Part shown: positions 8,297 through 16,873 of the stretch, one piece after another
Numbering within the stretch: the stretch's first letter is position 1
How the letters are laid out: every line of letters begins with the position of its first letter
Source: an uncultured Bacteroidia bacterium
GTDB taxonomy: Bacteria > Bacteroidota > Bacteroidia > Bacteroidales > UBA932
Assembly: GCA_902767465.1 (NCBI GenBank)
Contig: CACXHM010000212.1
Coordinates: 1 to 27,817, forward strand
DNA length: 27,817 bases
Direction of reading: 5' to 3'
Program-made: the position numbers and the translations under genes
The notes under the pieces: model-generated
Database searches by the model: none
The model's input: the letters and a program-made list of their open reading frames with translations, nothing else
What the model was told of the DNA's origin: nothing

Positions 8297-11200
8297 TCAG
8301 AAAGCCTTTCCAGCCGGCGCACCTGAAGATGAGGACAGCTCCTGGCCTGCAGCATCAGTTTTACGACGGGCCCGGGCAGCTTTGCGCTGTTCAGCCCTGG
8401 AGAGGGCGGCTTCGGCCCATGGATGACCTTCCAGCCACTTCAAATGTTCGTCTCCCAAGGCATAAAGGGCTTCATCCGCCGCCGCCTGGAGTGAAGCATC
8501 AATTTCTTCTTGTTCTTCCTGCATCTGCATCTCAAAGAGCAGGGAGTCCACTTGCTGGAATTCCTCTTTGCTCAGCAATTCATCCGAGGCGGCGCCCATA
8601 TAACTGTTGAGCAGCTTGGCTTTCTCCAGTCGCCTGTTTTCGCGTGCCATCTGTTCCATTGCATTGTCCACTCCCCTGTCATAGATACCACGGATCACTG
8701 AAAGGAGGTTCACCTGCATGGTGTCCAGTTCGGCCGAGAACGATGGAATCCGCCCGCTGCGATACTTGCTGCGGCCAAGCGAAAAGCGCCATTTATCAAG
8801 GTTGCCGTAGATGTTGATGCCAAAATTGAAAGGAAGGAAACTCTTTATAATGGAAGCATTGTATCTCATGCTTCCGTTGAATCCCTGCACCCCGCTCAGC
8901 GCAACGCGATAACGGTCGACTCCGAGCACGAAAGGATAAACTTCCACTTTGTTGTCCTGCACAACCGCATCCACATACATGTCCTCGATACGGCCAATGT
9001 TCTTGTCCTTGAACATAAGCAGACGGGTTATCTTGCGCAGGCTTCCTGCATTCTTGATATTCAGATCCTGACCGGAAATGCGCACAAGCCCGTTCAAGGA
9101 TGGCGTCAGCACATTGAGATTGGTATCCAACTGCGTTGTGGCGGAGAGATCGCAATTGAGCGTACCTTCGAAAGATTTCAGTGCCGGCATCATAGCGTCC
9201 ACGGTAGGGAGCGTGTGGATGATGTCGTAGGCCGACATGTCCTGCAGGTGCATATCCAGTCCTGCTGAGATATCCTCCCTGCTCTTGGTGGAATAGAATG
9301 CATCCATACGGATCTGTCCGAGGCTGGTCTGGACATCCACGTCCTTCACCTGCAGCACCCTGTCGCGTATGCTGAGGGTGGCGGAAGCGGGACGGATATC
9401 AAAATTAGAATAGTCCACCCTGCGCGCCATTACATCCACCGTGCCCCTGAGATTCTTGGGAACAACTATTGCCTTCATCTCCCCTTCCGAAGGATCATAA
9501 ACCGCATTTTCAAGGGAATCGGACACCTCTTCCCCGTAACTGTGCATTGCAACCAGAATCTCATTCAGGTTCAAGCGACCGGATTCGAGCGCCAGATTGA
9601 AAGTAAGCGGCCGTCTGCCGCGAATAAAGCGTCTGAGCCCTCCTACTTTGCCTGAAAGCGACATATCGGAAGAACCGCAATCGACGCTGCACGATGCAAT
9701 CTGCACGTCTTCATCATCCAAAGCCATGTCAAACGAATTGATGCGGGTACGCAGAGGGAGCGAAGGACTCACGATATTTGCATTTTCGAGAGATATCAGT
9801 CCACCCGGGTGCCAGCGGCGCCAAAGCGCCAAGAGCGACGAATCAAGTGCCACTCTGATATCCTTGGATGCGAACTCATCCCTCGGGCGGTCCATTCGGG
9901 CACGGGCGAATAGGGAATCCCGGGGAACCCCCGGATAAACCCGCTGCAGGGAATCCAGGATACGCCTCACCCGCGGACGTCCCCTGCGGATGCGGCGATA
10001 TGCTTCCAACGAAACAAGGGCATTGTCTGTCTGAACCTTGTTGTCGCCAGCGAAAACAAGCAGACTGCGGTTGTCACTCGACAGGCGCATCACCGGCACA
10101 TTCACAGAATCACGCATCTCCTTGGTAATGTCCGCCCTGTTCACCATTCCGGCAATACCTGCGCTGAATGAATCCGACATAACGACCCCGACGCTGTCGG
10201 CATCGGCCGAAACATGGAGTCCGGACGCGGCGGAAAGCAGTTGTATGTCGGCACCGTCAAGGCTGGCAGAAAGCCCCTGAGAAGGCATTCGAAGGGCAAG
10301 ACGGTCTGCAGTAAGATTGCAGTTGATACGGGTCTTGCGGAAAATGTAATCTTCGAGTTCACGAAGATGCGCGTTCACGTCAGCCGAAAGATTCAGGCGT
10401 CCCGAGCCTGAAAGATCCAGATTCTCAGGCATGTACTGTCTGAGCGAATCCAGAATTGCAAAACCCGACAGACGTGCTGCCACTGCAGGATCGTCTCCGA
10501 TCAGATCGCGGCCGTCTCCGTCGAGGTCAAGCTTCAGCCCGTTGCTCCGCACATGGCACCGTCCGACTTCTGCCGAGAGCGCTCCCCCTGAAGTAAGCAC
10601 GGCGTTTGCACCAAGATCAAGCATGGCAACGATACGCTTGGGCAGATACTGAATGTGCCCGGAAGGAATGTCCAGGGATGCCTCCACCTTGGGATATTCC
10701 TTATCTGAAAGGGTGCCGTCAGCATTCACGCCAAGATTCAGGACAGCATCCGTGCGGATGTCTCGCGCTGTCGGAGTAAAGTTAGCCGCATATTTGTCAA
10801 GAACAGTTCCAAGACTGCAGGAGTCAATCCCTGCGGAAAGTTTTACATTGCTATGGTCTTTGAACTTGCTGAACCGGCCCGAAGCCCTCAGGGGCACATA
10901 CGCCACGGAAGCATCCAGATGGTCCAGCCCGACATCGAAATGCCTTGCATGCTTCTTGAAAGATGCGCGGGCTTCGAGACCTGCCGGCACGTGGAGACTG
11001 CCCAGCGACGGAGAGAAATAAAGGGCATCCCCGCGCAGAAGCATATCCAGGACATTGGTCTTCGGCGTCGAAAGTGACAATCGATCAACATTCACCGCGA
11101 GCGTGTCGGAAGGCAGGCGTCCGTTCAGCCTCATACTATCCAGTATCATCCCGAGACCCCGCACCTTTGATGCAAGTTTGTTTTTCTTTACACGAACGCC

Positions 11201-11818
11201 GCCTTTCAGGCTGAAAGAATCGAAGCTGATTCCGGCATGAACAGTGTCGGCCTGAGATGTATAAACTATGCGCGGATCTTTATTGATGCAGATATCGGAA
11301 AGAAGTATCCAAGGCAGTCCGGAAGATTTTTTGACCGTATCCTCCGGTTCTTCCGATTTGGAGAATATATCCAAGTTACTGGCCGTGCCATCGTAGGCAT
11401 GATAATAAACCCGGGGGCGCTCCAGATGAAGATACTTTACCCGGATCCGCCCGCCGAAAAGCTTCCAGGGATTCAGAGAAACCCCGATCCGGCCGGCAGA
11501 AAAAAGAGTATCTTCCACTTCCCCGCGTCCTTCCGAAAGCAGTGGTCCCCTCACCCCGAGATCATCGTACTCCGAAAACAGGGCATGGGGATAGGTCACC
11601 GACAGCGAATCGGCTTCCACCACAATAAAAGGAAAGGTCCGGAAATGCAGCCGGTTATAGCGCAACTCCCCCTTTTCGATGGCGGAGGCGGCGATGCCGT
11701 CGATCTTGGAACGCATCCAGGCACTGTTCAACACAAGTTGCAGCGCAAGAATCACCACAGTAAATGCCACTGCGATGATTCCGACGATTTTCGCCAGCCT
11801 TACAGCCAGGGATTTCAT
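8297..11818 (-). CDS. Large AsmA-family protein
   Basis: This 1173-residue protein starts with a single membrane anchor (IVGIIAVAFTVVILALQLVL, about residues 11-30), followed by the SAWMRSKIDGIAASAIEKG and LRYNRLHFRTFPFIVVEADS segments typical of AsmA/TamB-like proteins. A very long beta-rich periplasmic body follows, with repeated short strands and Ser/Asp-rich turns. The last about 130 residues are charged and helical (repeated E, Q, R and A) and look like a coiled-coil tail. Family members are thought to carry lipids between the inner and outer membranes or assist envelope assembly; the exact role here is unknown. The gene begins 3 nt after the fumarase stop, so the two form one transcript. 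Confidence 0.82.
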   Translation of the reverse strand: MKSLAVRLAKIVGIIAVAFTVVILALQLVLNSAWMRSKIDGIAASAIEKGELRYNRLHFRTFPFIVVEADSLSVTYPHALFSEYDDLGVRGPLLSEGRGEVEDTLFSAGRIGVSLNPWKLFGGRIRVKYLHLERPRVYYHAYDGTASNLDIFSKSEEPEDTVKKSSGLPWILLSDICINKDPRIVYTSQADTVHAGISFDSFSLKGGVRVKKNKLASKVRGLGMILDSMRLNGRLPSDTLAVNVDRLSLSTPKTNVLDMLLRGDALYFSPSLGSLHVPAGLEARASFKKHARHFDVGLDHLDASVAYVPLRASGRFSKFKDHSNVKLSAGIDSCSLGTVLDKYAANFTPTARDIRTDAVLNLGVNADGTLSDKEYPKVEASLDIPSGHIQYLPKRIVAMLDLGANAVLTSGGALSAEVGRCHVRSNGLKLDLDGDGRDLIGDDPAVAARLSGFAILDSLRQYMPENLDLSGSGRLNLSADVNAHLRELEDYIFRKTRINCNLTADRLALRMPSQGLSASLDGADIQLLSAASGLHVSADADSVGVVMSDSFSAGIAGMVNRADITKEMRDSVNVPVMRLSSDNRSLLVFAGDNKVQTDNALVSLEAYRRIRRGRPRVRRILDSLQRVYPGVPRDSLFARARMDRPRDEFASKDIRVALDSSLLALWRRWHPGGLISLENANIVSPSLPLRTRINSFDMALDDEDVQIASCSVDCGSSDMSLSGKVGGLRRFIRGRRPLTFNLALESGRLNLNEILVAMHSYGEEVSDSLENAVYDPSEGEMKAIVVPKNLRGTVDVMARRVDYSNFDIRPASATLSIRDRVLQVKDVDVQTSLGQIRMDAFYSTKSREDISAGLDMHLQDMSAYDIIHTLPTVDAMMPALKSFEGTLNCDLSATTQLDTNLNVLTPSLNGLVRISGQDLNIKNAGSLRKITRLLMFKDKNIGRIEDMYVDAVVQDNKVEVYPFVLGVDRYRVALSGVQGFNGSMRYNASIIKSFLPFNFGINIYGNLDKWRFSLGRSKYRSGRIPSFSAELDTMQVNLLSVIRGIYDRGVDNAMEQMARENRRLEKAKLLNSYMGAASDELLSKEEFQQVDSLLFEMQMQEEQEEIDASLQAAADEALYALGDEHLKWLEGHPWAEAALSRAEQRKAARARRKTDAAGQELSSSSGAPAGKAF

Positions 11819-11821
11819 ATT

Positions 11822-13444
11822 CTAGAACTTTTTAAAGAAATCGTTTCCTTTGTCGTCAACCAGAATAAATGCGGGAAAATCCTCAACGGTTATTTTCCAG
11901 ATTGCTTCCATACCGAGTTCCGGATATTCTACGCACTCAATGCTGCGGATGCAACTCTGGGAGAGCACTGCGGCCACACCGCCTATGGTGCCAAGGTAGA
12001 ATCCTCCGTGCTTTTTGCAAGCGTCTGTCACTACTTGCGTACGGTTGCCTTTGGCTATCATTACGAGGGATGCCCCGTTGTCCTGGAACTCATCTACATA
12101 AGGATCCATCCTGTTCGCGGTAGTGGGGCCCATGCTTCCGCAGGGATACCCTTCGGGGGTCTTTGCGGGGCCGGCATAGAGTATGGGATGATCTTTAAAA
12201 TAAGCGGGCATCGACTCTCCGGCATCGAGACGGGCCTTAAGCTTTGCATGTGCGATGTCGCGGGCGACTATGATGGTGCCTTTGAGATTGACACGGGTAC
12301 CGACGGTATATTTGCTGAGTTCGGCCCTCACGAAATCGATCCCCTTGTCAAGGTCGATTTCTATCCCCCTGGCACCTTCGCCCGGCCTGCGGTACTCTTC
12401 CGGAATAAGTTCCGAAGGATTGGTATCCATTTTTTCGATCCAAACACCCTCGGCGTTGATTTTACTCTTGATGTTGCGGTCAGCGGAGCAGCTCACTCCC
12501 ATGCCGATCGGGCAACTTGCGCCGTGCCTGGGAAGGCGAATCACGCGGATGTCATGTGCGAGATACTTGCCTCCGAACTGGGCGCCGAGCCCTATTTTCT
12601 GAGCTTCCTTGAGGAGCTTCTGCTCAAGATCGATGTCGCGGAACGCACGGCCGGTTTCATCCCCTGTGGTGGGCAGGCCGTCATAGTATTTGATGCTGGC
12701 AAGTTTCACCGTGAGAAGATTCTTCTCTGCCGAAGTGCCACCGATCACGAAGGCGATATGATACGGCGGACATGCAGCCGTACCGAGAGTTTTCATCTTC
12801 TCGACCAGGAAAGGCAGAAGTGTACCCTCGTTCTGGATGGTGGCCTTGGTCATGGGGTAAAAATATGTCTTGTTGGCGCTGCCGCCGCCCTTCGCCACCA
12901 TCACAAAGCGGTCTTCATCGCCCTCTACGGCCTCAAGATCTATCTGCGCCGGCAGATTGCAGCGGGTATTGATCTCGTCATACATATTCAGCGGAGCGTT
13001 TTGGCTATAGCGCAGGTTCTCCTGGGTATAGGTATTGAAAACTCCGAGGCTGAGGGCCTCCTCATCTTCGAAGCCGGTCCACACCTGCTGCCCCTTCTCA
13101 CCATGGATGATTGCAGTGCCCGTGTCCTGGCAGAAAGGAAGGACTCCCTTTACGGCAGTCTCGGCATTGCGAAGGAACTGCAGCGCGACGTATTTGTCGT
13201 TCTCGCTGGCCTCGGGATCCTTGAGAATGGCCGCCACCTGCTCGTTGTGCGCCCTGCGCAGCATGAACTGGCAGTCGTGGAAACTCTGCCGGGCAACCAG
13301 AGTGAGTGCCTCGGGGGCTACCTTGAGCATTTTATGACCCTCGAACTGCGAGGTTGAAACATATTTCTCGGAGCCGGGAATGCGGTAGTATTCCGTGGTA
13401 TCTTCCCCCAGCTGGAACATTGGTGCGTACTTGAAATCAGGCAT
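11822..13444 (-). CDS. Fumarate hydratase, class I (4Fe-4S)
   Basis: This 540-residue cytosolic enzyme interconverts fumarate and malate. The three cluster cysteines are in place: Cys105 in LPFCQDTGT, Cys225 in TAACPPYHI and Cys319 in MGVSCSADRN, with the spacing of E. coli FumA (105/224/318). The catalytic-region motif RLPRHGASCPIGMG is intact, and the length fits a single-chain class I enzyme (E. coli FumA has 548 residues). The start MPDFKYAPMFQLG is normal for the family and lies 26 nt after a good promoter box. The iron-sulfur cluster makes this enzyme oxygen sensitive, which fits an anaerobic gut-type organism. The AsmA-like gene follows after 3 nt. Confidence 0.95.
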   Translation of the reverse strand: MPDFKYAPMFQLGEDTTEYYRIPGSEKYVSTSQFEGHKMLKVAPEALTLVARQSFHDCQFMLRRAHNEQVAAILKDPEASENDKYVALQFLRNAETAVKGVLPFCQDTGTAIIHGEKGQQVWTGFEDEEALSLGVFNTYTQENLRYSQNAPLNMYDEINTRCNLPAQIDLEAVEGDEDRFVMVAKGGGSANKTYFYPMTKATIQNEGTLLPFLVEKMKTLGTAACPPYHIAFVIGGTSAEKNLLTVKLASIKYYDGLPTTGDETGRAFRDIDLEQKLLKEAQKIGLGAQFGGKYLAHDIRVIRLPRHGASCPIGMGVSCSADRNIKSKINAEGVWIEKMDTNPSELIPEEYRRPGEGARGIEIDLDKGIDFVRAELSKYTVGTRVNLKGTIIVARDIAHAKLKARLDAGESMPAYFKDHPILYAGPAKTPEGYPCGSMGPTTANRMDPYVDEFQDNGASLVMIAKGNRTQVVTDACKKHGGFYLGTIGGVAAVLSQSCIRSIECVEYPELGMEAIWKITVEDFPAFILVDDKGNDFFKKF

Positions 13445-13470
13445 CTTTGATACAGTTTATTTTGAATCTG

Positions 13471-13501
13471 CAAATTTAATGAATCGATCAGACCTTAGCA
13501 A
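13471..13501 (-). promoter_or_regulatory. Promoter of the fumarase operon
   Basis: On the minus strand TTG (13501-13499), a 20-nt gap, then TAAATTTG (13478-13471) matches the Bacteroidota promoter pattern. The ATG is 26 nt further on. Confidence 0.72.
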
Positions 13502-13543
13502 ATCAATTTTCAAGCAGCCACGTCAATCCGTCAGTATAGACAT

Positions 13544-13785
13544 TTAATCCGTATTGAGCCATATAAACTCTTTGCCGACTTTTTCCTTGGCGAGCATTCC
13601 AAGAGTTTCCAATTGGGACAGATACTTTTTGGGATCAAGTCCAAAAGCCTGTGGACCCTTCCGAAATCCCCACGAAATGCAGCTTTCCCTTCCTCCGTGG
13701 TGGTCAGGACAAGTGTCCCCGGCTCCTGAAAACGTCGCCTTCGGACCTTGCCCTGTCCAATCTTGTCTCCATGACCATCCTGCAA
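13544..13785 (-). pseudogene. Decayed gene tail, possibly a winged-helix C-terminus
   Basis: On the minus strand two overlapping frames hold protein-like sequence. One, open from 13785 to 13531, includes EPGTLVLTTTEEGKAAFRGD. A different frame then gives GLDPKKYLSQLETLGMLAKE followed by KVGKEFIWLNTD and TAA at 13544. The second piece has the helix, short strands and aromatic finish of a winged-helix domain, but neither frame makes a complete protein. I read it as a frameshifted C-terminal remnant; the parent family is not clear. It could also be chance coding-like sequence. It is the only protein-like content in the 600-nt gap between the fumarase gene and prfB. Confidence 0.35.
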
Positions 13786-13842
13786 ATTACGGCGGTGAAC
13801 ACATGGTTTTGGACCTGATCCACTTTTTGGCAGTATTGATGC

Positions 13843-13908
13843 TTTTGACAGTTTTTCTTTCAGCTGTCAAAAACAATAAAAAACTGACAGAAACAAAAGA
13901 ATCTGTCA
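13843..13908. repeat. Cluster of TTTTGACAG/CTGTCAAAA hairpins
   Basis: TTTTGACAG (13843-13851) pairs with CTGTCAAAA (13864-13872), a perfect 9-bp stem with a 12-nt loop. A second stem, TGACAGA (13885-13891) with TCTGTCA (13902-13908), uses the same core. Four half-sites of TGACAG in about 65 bp could be operators or successive terminators for transcripts reading in from prfB on the minus strand. Confidence 0.55.
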
Positions 13909-13917
13909 AAAAAGGGA

Positions 13918-14021
13918 ATTTGCGTACAAGGTCTCGCAGCATACCGGGGACCTTGTACGGTTATAGGGGGCAGAACGCCTATTTGCGTACAAGGTCTCTG
14001 CTTTTCGGAGAGACCTTGTAC
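13918..14021. repeat. Pair of 41-bp palindromic repeats
   Basis: Two units, 13918-13958 and 13981-14021, start with the same 18 nt (ATTTGCGTACAAGGTCTC) and end with the same 10 nt (GACCTTGTAC). Their central 13 nt differ. Each folds into a long hairpin (GTACAAGGTC with GACCTTGTAC; the second extends to 13 bp). The period is 63 bp. They sit just past the prfB stop. No T-run follows on either strand, so they are not standard terminators; they look like a short dispersed palindromic element. Confidence 0.75.
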
Positions 14022-14046
14022 ATGAAAACTAAAGATGCATCAAAGA

Positions 14047-15114
14047 TTATTTTTGCATCAACCAGGTTTTCATGAATTCATTGAGGTCTCCGTCCAGCAC
14101 ACCCTGGGTATCGGCGGTTTCGTAGCCGGTGCGCAGGTCTTTCACCATGCGGTAGGGATGCAGCACATAGGAACGTATCTGCGAACCCCATTCAATCTTC
14201 TTTTTCTGTCCTTCGAGTTCCGCCTGCTTTTCCTGACGTTTCTTGAGTTCAATGTCGTAGAGACGGGACTTAAGAATTCGCAGCGCATTCTGGCGGTTGT
14301 CCTGCTGGCTGCGGGTTTCGGTGTTTTCAACCATGATGCCGGTGGGGATATGGCGCACGCGCACACCGGTTTCCACCTTGTTCACGTTCTGGCCGCCGTG
14401 ACCGCCGGAACGGAAGGTATCCCACTCGATGTCCGCAGGATTGATTTCGATATTGATGGTGTCATCTACGAGGGGATAGACGAATACCGACGAGAAGGTG
14501 GTCTGACGCTTCCCCTGGGCATTGAAAGGAGAGATGCGCACCAGCCGGTGCACGCCGCTTTCAGCTTTCAGATAACCGTAGGCATAATCACCCTCATACT
14601 GTATAGTTGCGCTTTTTATGCCGGCTTCGTCGCCTTCCACGAGTTCCGTCACGGTCATTTTATACCCGTTACGCTCGCCCCATCGCATATACATTCGCAT
14701 CAGCATGGCGCTCCAGTCGTTGGACTCGGTGCCGCCGGCACCCGAATTGATTGTAAGGACGGCGCCAAGGTTGTCACCCTCCTCGCCAAGCATATTCTTA
14801 AACTCAAGATCTTCCAGTTTTTTTACAGCTTCTGCATAAGCTGCTTCGGTGTCGGGTCCTTCCGGATCAAGTTCCACGAGCACGTCGAGGTCTTCCACCG
14901 CACCTTTGACGGCATCGAAGGCCGTAACCCAGGACTTTATGCCGTTCACTTCCTTGAGGAAGGTTTCTGCCGCTTTGGGGTCATCCCAGAAACCGGGAGC
15001 CTGGCTCTGCGCCTCCTTTTCAGAGACCTCCGCACGCTTCGCCTCTATATTCAGGGATTTCTCCAGTACAGCGATGCGCTGGTGCAACTCTTTTGTGTGT
15101 TCAGAAGTAATCAT
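14047..15114 (-). CDS. prfB: Peptide chain release factor 2 (RF2)
   Basis: This 355-residue factor reads UAA and UGA stops and triggers peptide release. The codon-recognition tripeptide SPF is at residues 195-197 (RLVRISPFNAQG), and the catalytic GGQ at 240-242 (FRSGGHGGQNVNKVETG). SPF distinguishes RF2 from RF1, which has PxT. The N-terminus MITSEHTKELHQRIAVLEKS runs without interruption into the region that in many species contains the autoregulatory +1 frameshift (CTTTGA). Here the codons read TCC CTG AAT ATA GAG, so no frameshift site is present. The start is fixed by this alignment and lies only 4 nt from the promoter box. It is divergent from aqpZ. Confidence 0.96.
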   Translation of the reverse strand: MITSEHTKELHQRIAVLEKSLNIEAKRAEVSEKEAQSQAPGFWDDPKAAETFLKEVNGIKSWVTAFDAVKGAVEDLDVLVELDPEGPDTEAAYAEAVKKLEDLEFKNMLGEEGDNLGAVLTINSGAGGTESNDWSAMLMRMYMRWGERNGYKMTVTELVEGDEAGIKSATIQYEGDYAYGYLKAESGVHRLVRISPFNAQGKRQTTFSSVFVYPLVDDTINIEINPADIEWDTFRSGGHGGQNVNKVETGVRVRHIPTGIMVENTETRSQQDNRQNALRILKSRLYDIELKKRQEKQAELEGQKKKIEWGSQIRSYVLHPYRMVKDLRTGYETADTQGVLDGDLNEFMKTWLMQK

Positions 15115-15118
15115 CTCA

Positions 15119-15126
15119 CAAATTTA
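15119..15126 (-). promoter_or_regulatory. -7 box of prfB
   Basis: TAAATTTG on the minus strand (15126-15119); the prfB ATG begins 4 nt later at 15114, which predicts a leaderless mRNA. No TTG is found at the usual -33 distance. The 63-nt prfB-aqpZ gap should also hold the aqpZ promoter, but I cannot identify it. Confidence 0.6.
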
Positions 15127-15177
15127 ATGATTATTCGCAAATTTTACCGATATTAGCACCACTAAAACCTTATTATT

Positions 15178-15849
15178 ATGAAAAAGTATTTTGCAGAATT
15201 CATCGGCACGGCCGTCCTCACCCTCCTGGGTTGCGGAACTGCCGTTTTTGTCGGCTGCGGTGAGCCCGCAGGCGTTGCCGCAACGGCCCTCGCATTCGGT
15301 CTTGCAGTTGTTGCTATGGCTTACACCATCGGAGGCATCTCCGGTTGCCACATCAATCCAGCCATCACCCTCGGAGTAGCACTCAGCAAGAGGATGAGTT
15401 GGAAGGATGCTTGCGGATACTGGTGCGGCCAGATCCTCGGCGGTATCGCCGGCGCAGCCATCCTCTACGGCATCGTAGCTCTCACCGGAGCTGGTGAAGG
15501 ACTTGGCGCAAACGGCGTTGCCAACGCAGGTGGCGCATGGGGTGCCCTCGTTGTAGAGTGCGTCGCCACCTTCATCTTCGTTCTTGTTGTGCTCGGAGCA
15601 ACCGATTCCAAGAAAGGTGCCGGCAACCTTGCAGGCCTTGCCATCGGTCTCACCCTGGTGCTCATCCACCTCGTATGCATCAACCTTACCGGAACATCGG
15701 TGAACCCTGCGCGTTCACTTGGCCCCGCCCTCTTCGTGGGAGGAGACGCCCTCAAGGATGTATGGGTATTCTTCGCAGGTCCCCTCGCCGGCGGAGCGCT
15801 TGCCGCTCTCGTCTGGGGTTGCTTCAGCTGCGAGAAGTGCGCCGAGTAA
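15178..15849 (+). CDS. aqpZ: Aquaporin Z-type water channel
   Basis: This 223-residue inner-membrane channel has six hydrophobic segments and both pore motifs: NPA at 60-62 (GCHINPAITLG) and NPA at 176-178 (GTSVNPARSLG). The selectivity-filter residues match E. coli AqpZ: Phe40, His164 (VLIHLV), Thr173 and Arg179, with the same His-Thr-Arg spacing (9 and 6). This marks a water-selective channel, not a glycerol facilitator, which would have Gly in place of the His. The C-terminus is Cys-rich (GCFSCEKCAE). Its 3' end overlaps the convergent fucosyltransferase gene by 26 bp. Confidence 0.95.
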   Translation: MKKYFAEFIGTAVLTLLGCGTAVFVGCGEPAGVAATALAFGLAVVAMAYTIGGISGCHINPAITLGVALSKRMSWKDACGYWCGQILGGIAGAAILYGIVALTGAGEGLGANGVANAGGAWGALVVECVATFIFVLVVLGATDSKKGAGNLAGLAIGLTLVLIHLVCINLTGTSVNPARSLGPALFVGGDALKDVWVFFAGPLAGGALAALVWGCFSCEKCAE

Positions 15850-16873
15850 ACATCAAGGCTGCCACTCGCGACAACAGGGAAGGCCTTTCGAAGGGAAAGT
15901 CACCGGAAAAGAATCTTTTTCTGTAAAGATTTTCGTGATATCCCTCCGGCAAAGCGGCAGGAAAGCCTCCTGCAAGTATCCCGGCCATCTTTTCCCGATA
16001 TGCTGCAGTGCGCAGTTCGTGTAATTTCATCTGCTCTCTGGTAAACCACGGAGCAGATATTATTTTTGCCCACAGGGCATCGTCACAGTCAATTTCCCGC
16101 ACTCTTTCCAGTAAAGAATCCAGATCCGGGAAAGACGAAGCGTCGATAAAGCATTCCGGATTCACCTCCGACGCAACATTGGGATTACCCCAATAAACCG
16201 GAACCGTATGGGCTTGCAGCGATGTAAGCAGTTTTTCAGAGGTATAACCTGGAAAACAAGCATTTTCTGCTGCAACCGAAAACTTGTACCTCCTCTTCAG
16301 TTCAAGCCCTTCCGCCTTATGGCCGCCGGAATAGCCCGTGCCGGGAACGCCCACATTGTTAAGATGTTTTCCAAGAGAATCCACTTTTTTGTACTCGCAC
16401 AGCTTATGGAATATCCGGTCGCGCATCGGATGTGCATCCGGGTTCGAATAGAGGAAATTGCAGAATCCTGTTTTGCCGGAAAGTTCCACAAGGGCTGCAT
16501 CTGAACTCTGTATGGGATTGTTTTTCTCTCCGTTCAGGAAGCCGGAATATAGCTCCAGCGGAGACGGAAGCCGGAAAAAACGTCCGTCGGGACGGGCCAC
16601 GTCGCTGAAACCGCAGGCATAGTCGAAAAGATTCATGTCCGCTTCAACCGCCTCCTGCAGGCAGCAGACCTGAAGGCTCGCGTACGGATATAGCGTTCGA
16701 AAGAGCTTGAAAAGATCTTTTCTATAATAAATCCACTCTGTAGCAATCAGAATATCCGGTCTGCAGGAATCCAATTCAAGGGAGGATTCCAGTCCGCATC
16801 CATCCAACCGGAGGTAATGAAGGACTGAAACCACATCTTTTACATGAGGATGTATCAGGCAGATTTTCGGCAT
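15824..16873 (-). CDS. GT10-family fucosyltransferase
   Basis: This 349-residue enzyme should transfer L-fucose from GDP-fucose to a surface glycan, probably in alpha-1,3/4 linkage. The GT10 signature is clear at residues 196-229: YKFSVAAENACFPGYTSEKL followed by an HTVPVYWGNP segment that holds the conserved donor-binding Glu and Lys. Before it is GFCNFLYSNPDAHPMRDRIF (about 136-155), the other family block. The N-terminal acceptor domain is more divergent, as is normal for GT10. It overlaps the upstream flippase gene by 19 nt, so it belongs to the same glycan operon. Its last 26 bp overlap the aqpZ 3' end on the other strand. Confidence 0.9.
   Translation of the reverse strand: MPKICLIHPHVKDVVSVLHYLRLDGCGLESSLELDSCRPDILIATEWIYYRKDLFKLFRTLYPYASLQVCCLQEAVEADMNLFDYACGFSDVARPDGRFFRLPSPLELYSGFLNGEKNNPIQSSDAALVELSGKTGFCNFLYSNPDAHPMRDRIFHKLCEYKKVDSLGKHLNNVGVPGTGYSGGHKAEGLELKRRYKFSVAAENACFPGYTSEKLLTSLQAHTVPVYWGNPNVASEVNPECFIDASSFPDLDSLLERVREIDCDDALWAKIISAPWFTREQMKLHELRTAAYREKMAGILAGGFPAALPEGYHENLYRKRFFSGDFPFERPSLLSRVAALMFTRRTSRS

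Noticed and set aside
11237..13357. A 706-codon open frame on the plus strand
   Set aside because: It is antisense to the fumarase gene and the AsmA 5' end, has no recognisable domain, and arises from the codon bias of those genes.
13918..14021. Possible mini CRISPR array
   Set aside because: Only two units, each palindromic with the variable part inside the hairpin loop, and no cas genes in the window.
13554..14075. A 173-codon plus-strand frame with an LRTRS repeat
   Set aside because: The protein repeat is only the translation of the two 41-bp DNA palindromes; there is no promoter or domain, and it lies opposite the decayed minus-strand gene.
14035..15156. A 373-codon open frame on the plus strand
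   Set aside because: It is antisense to all of prfB, which is certain from its SPF and GGQ motifs.
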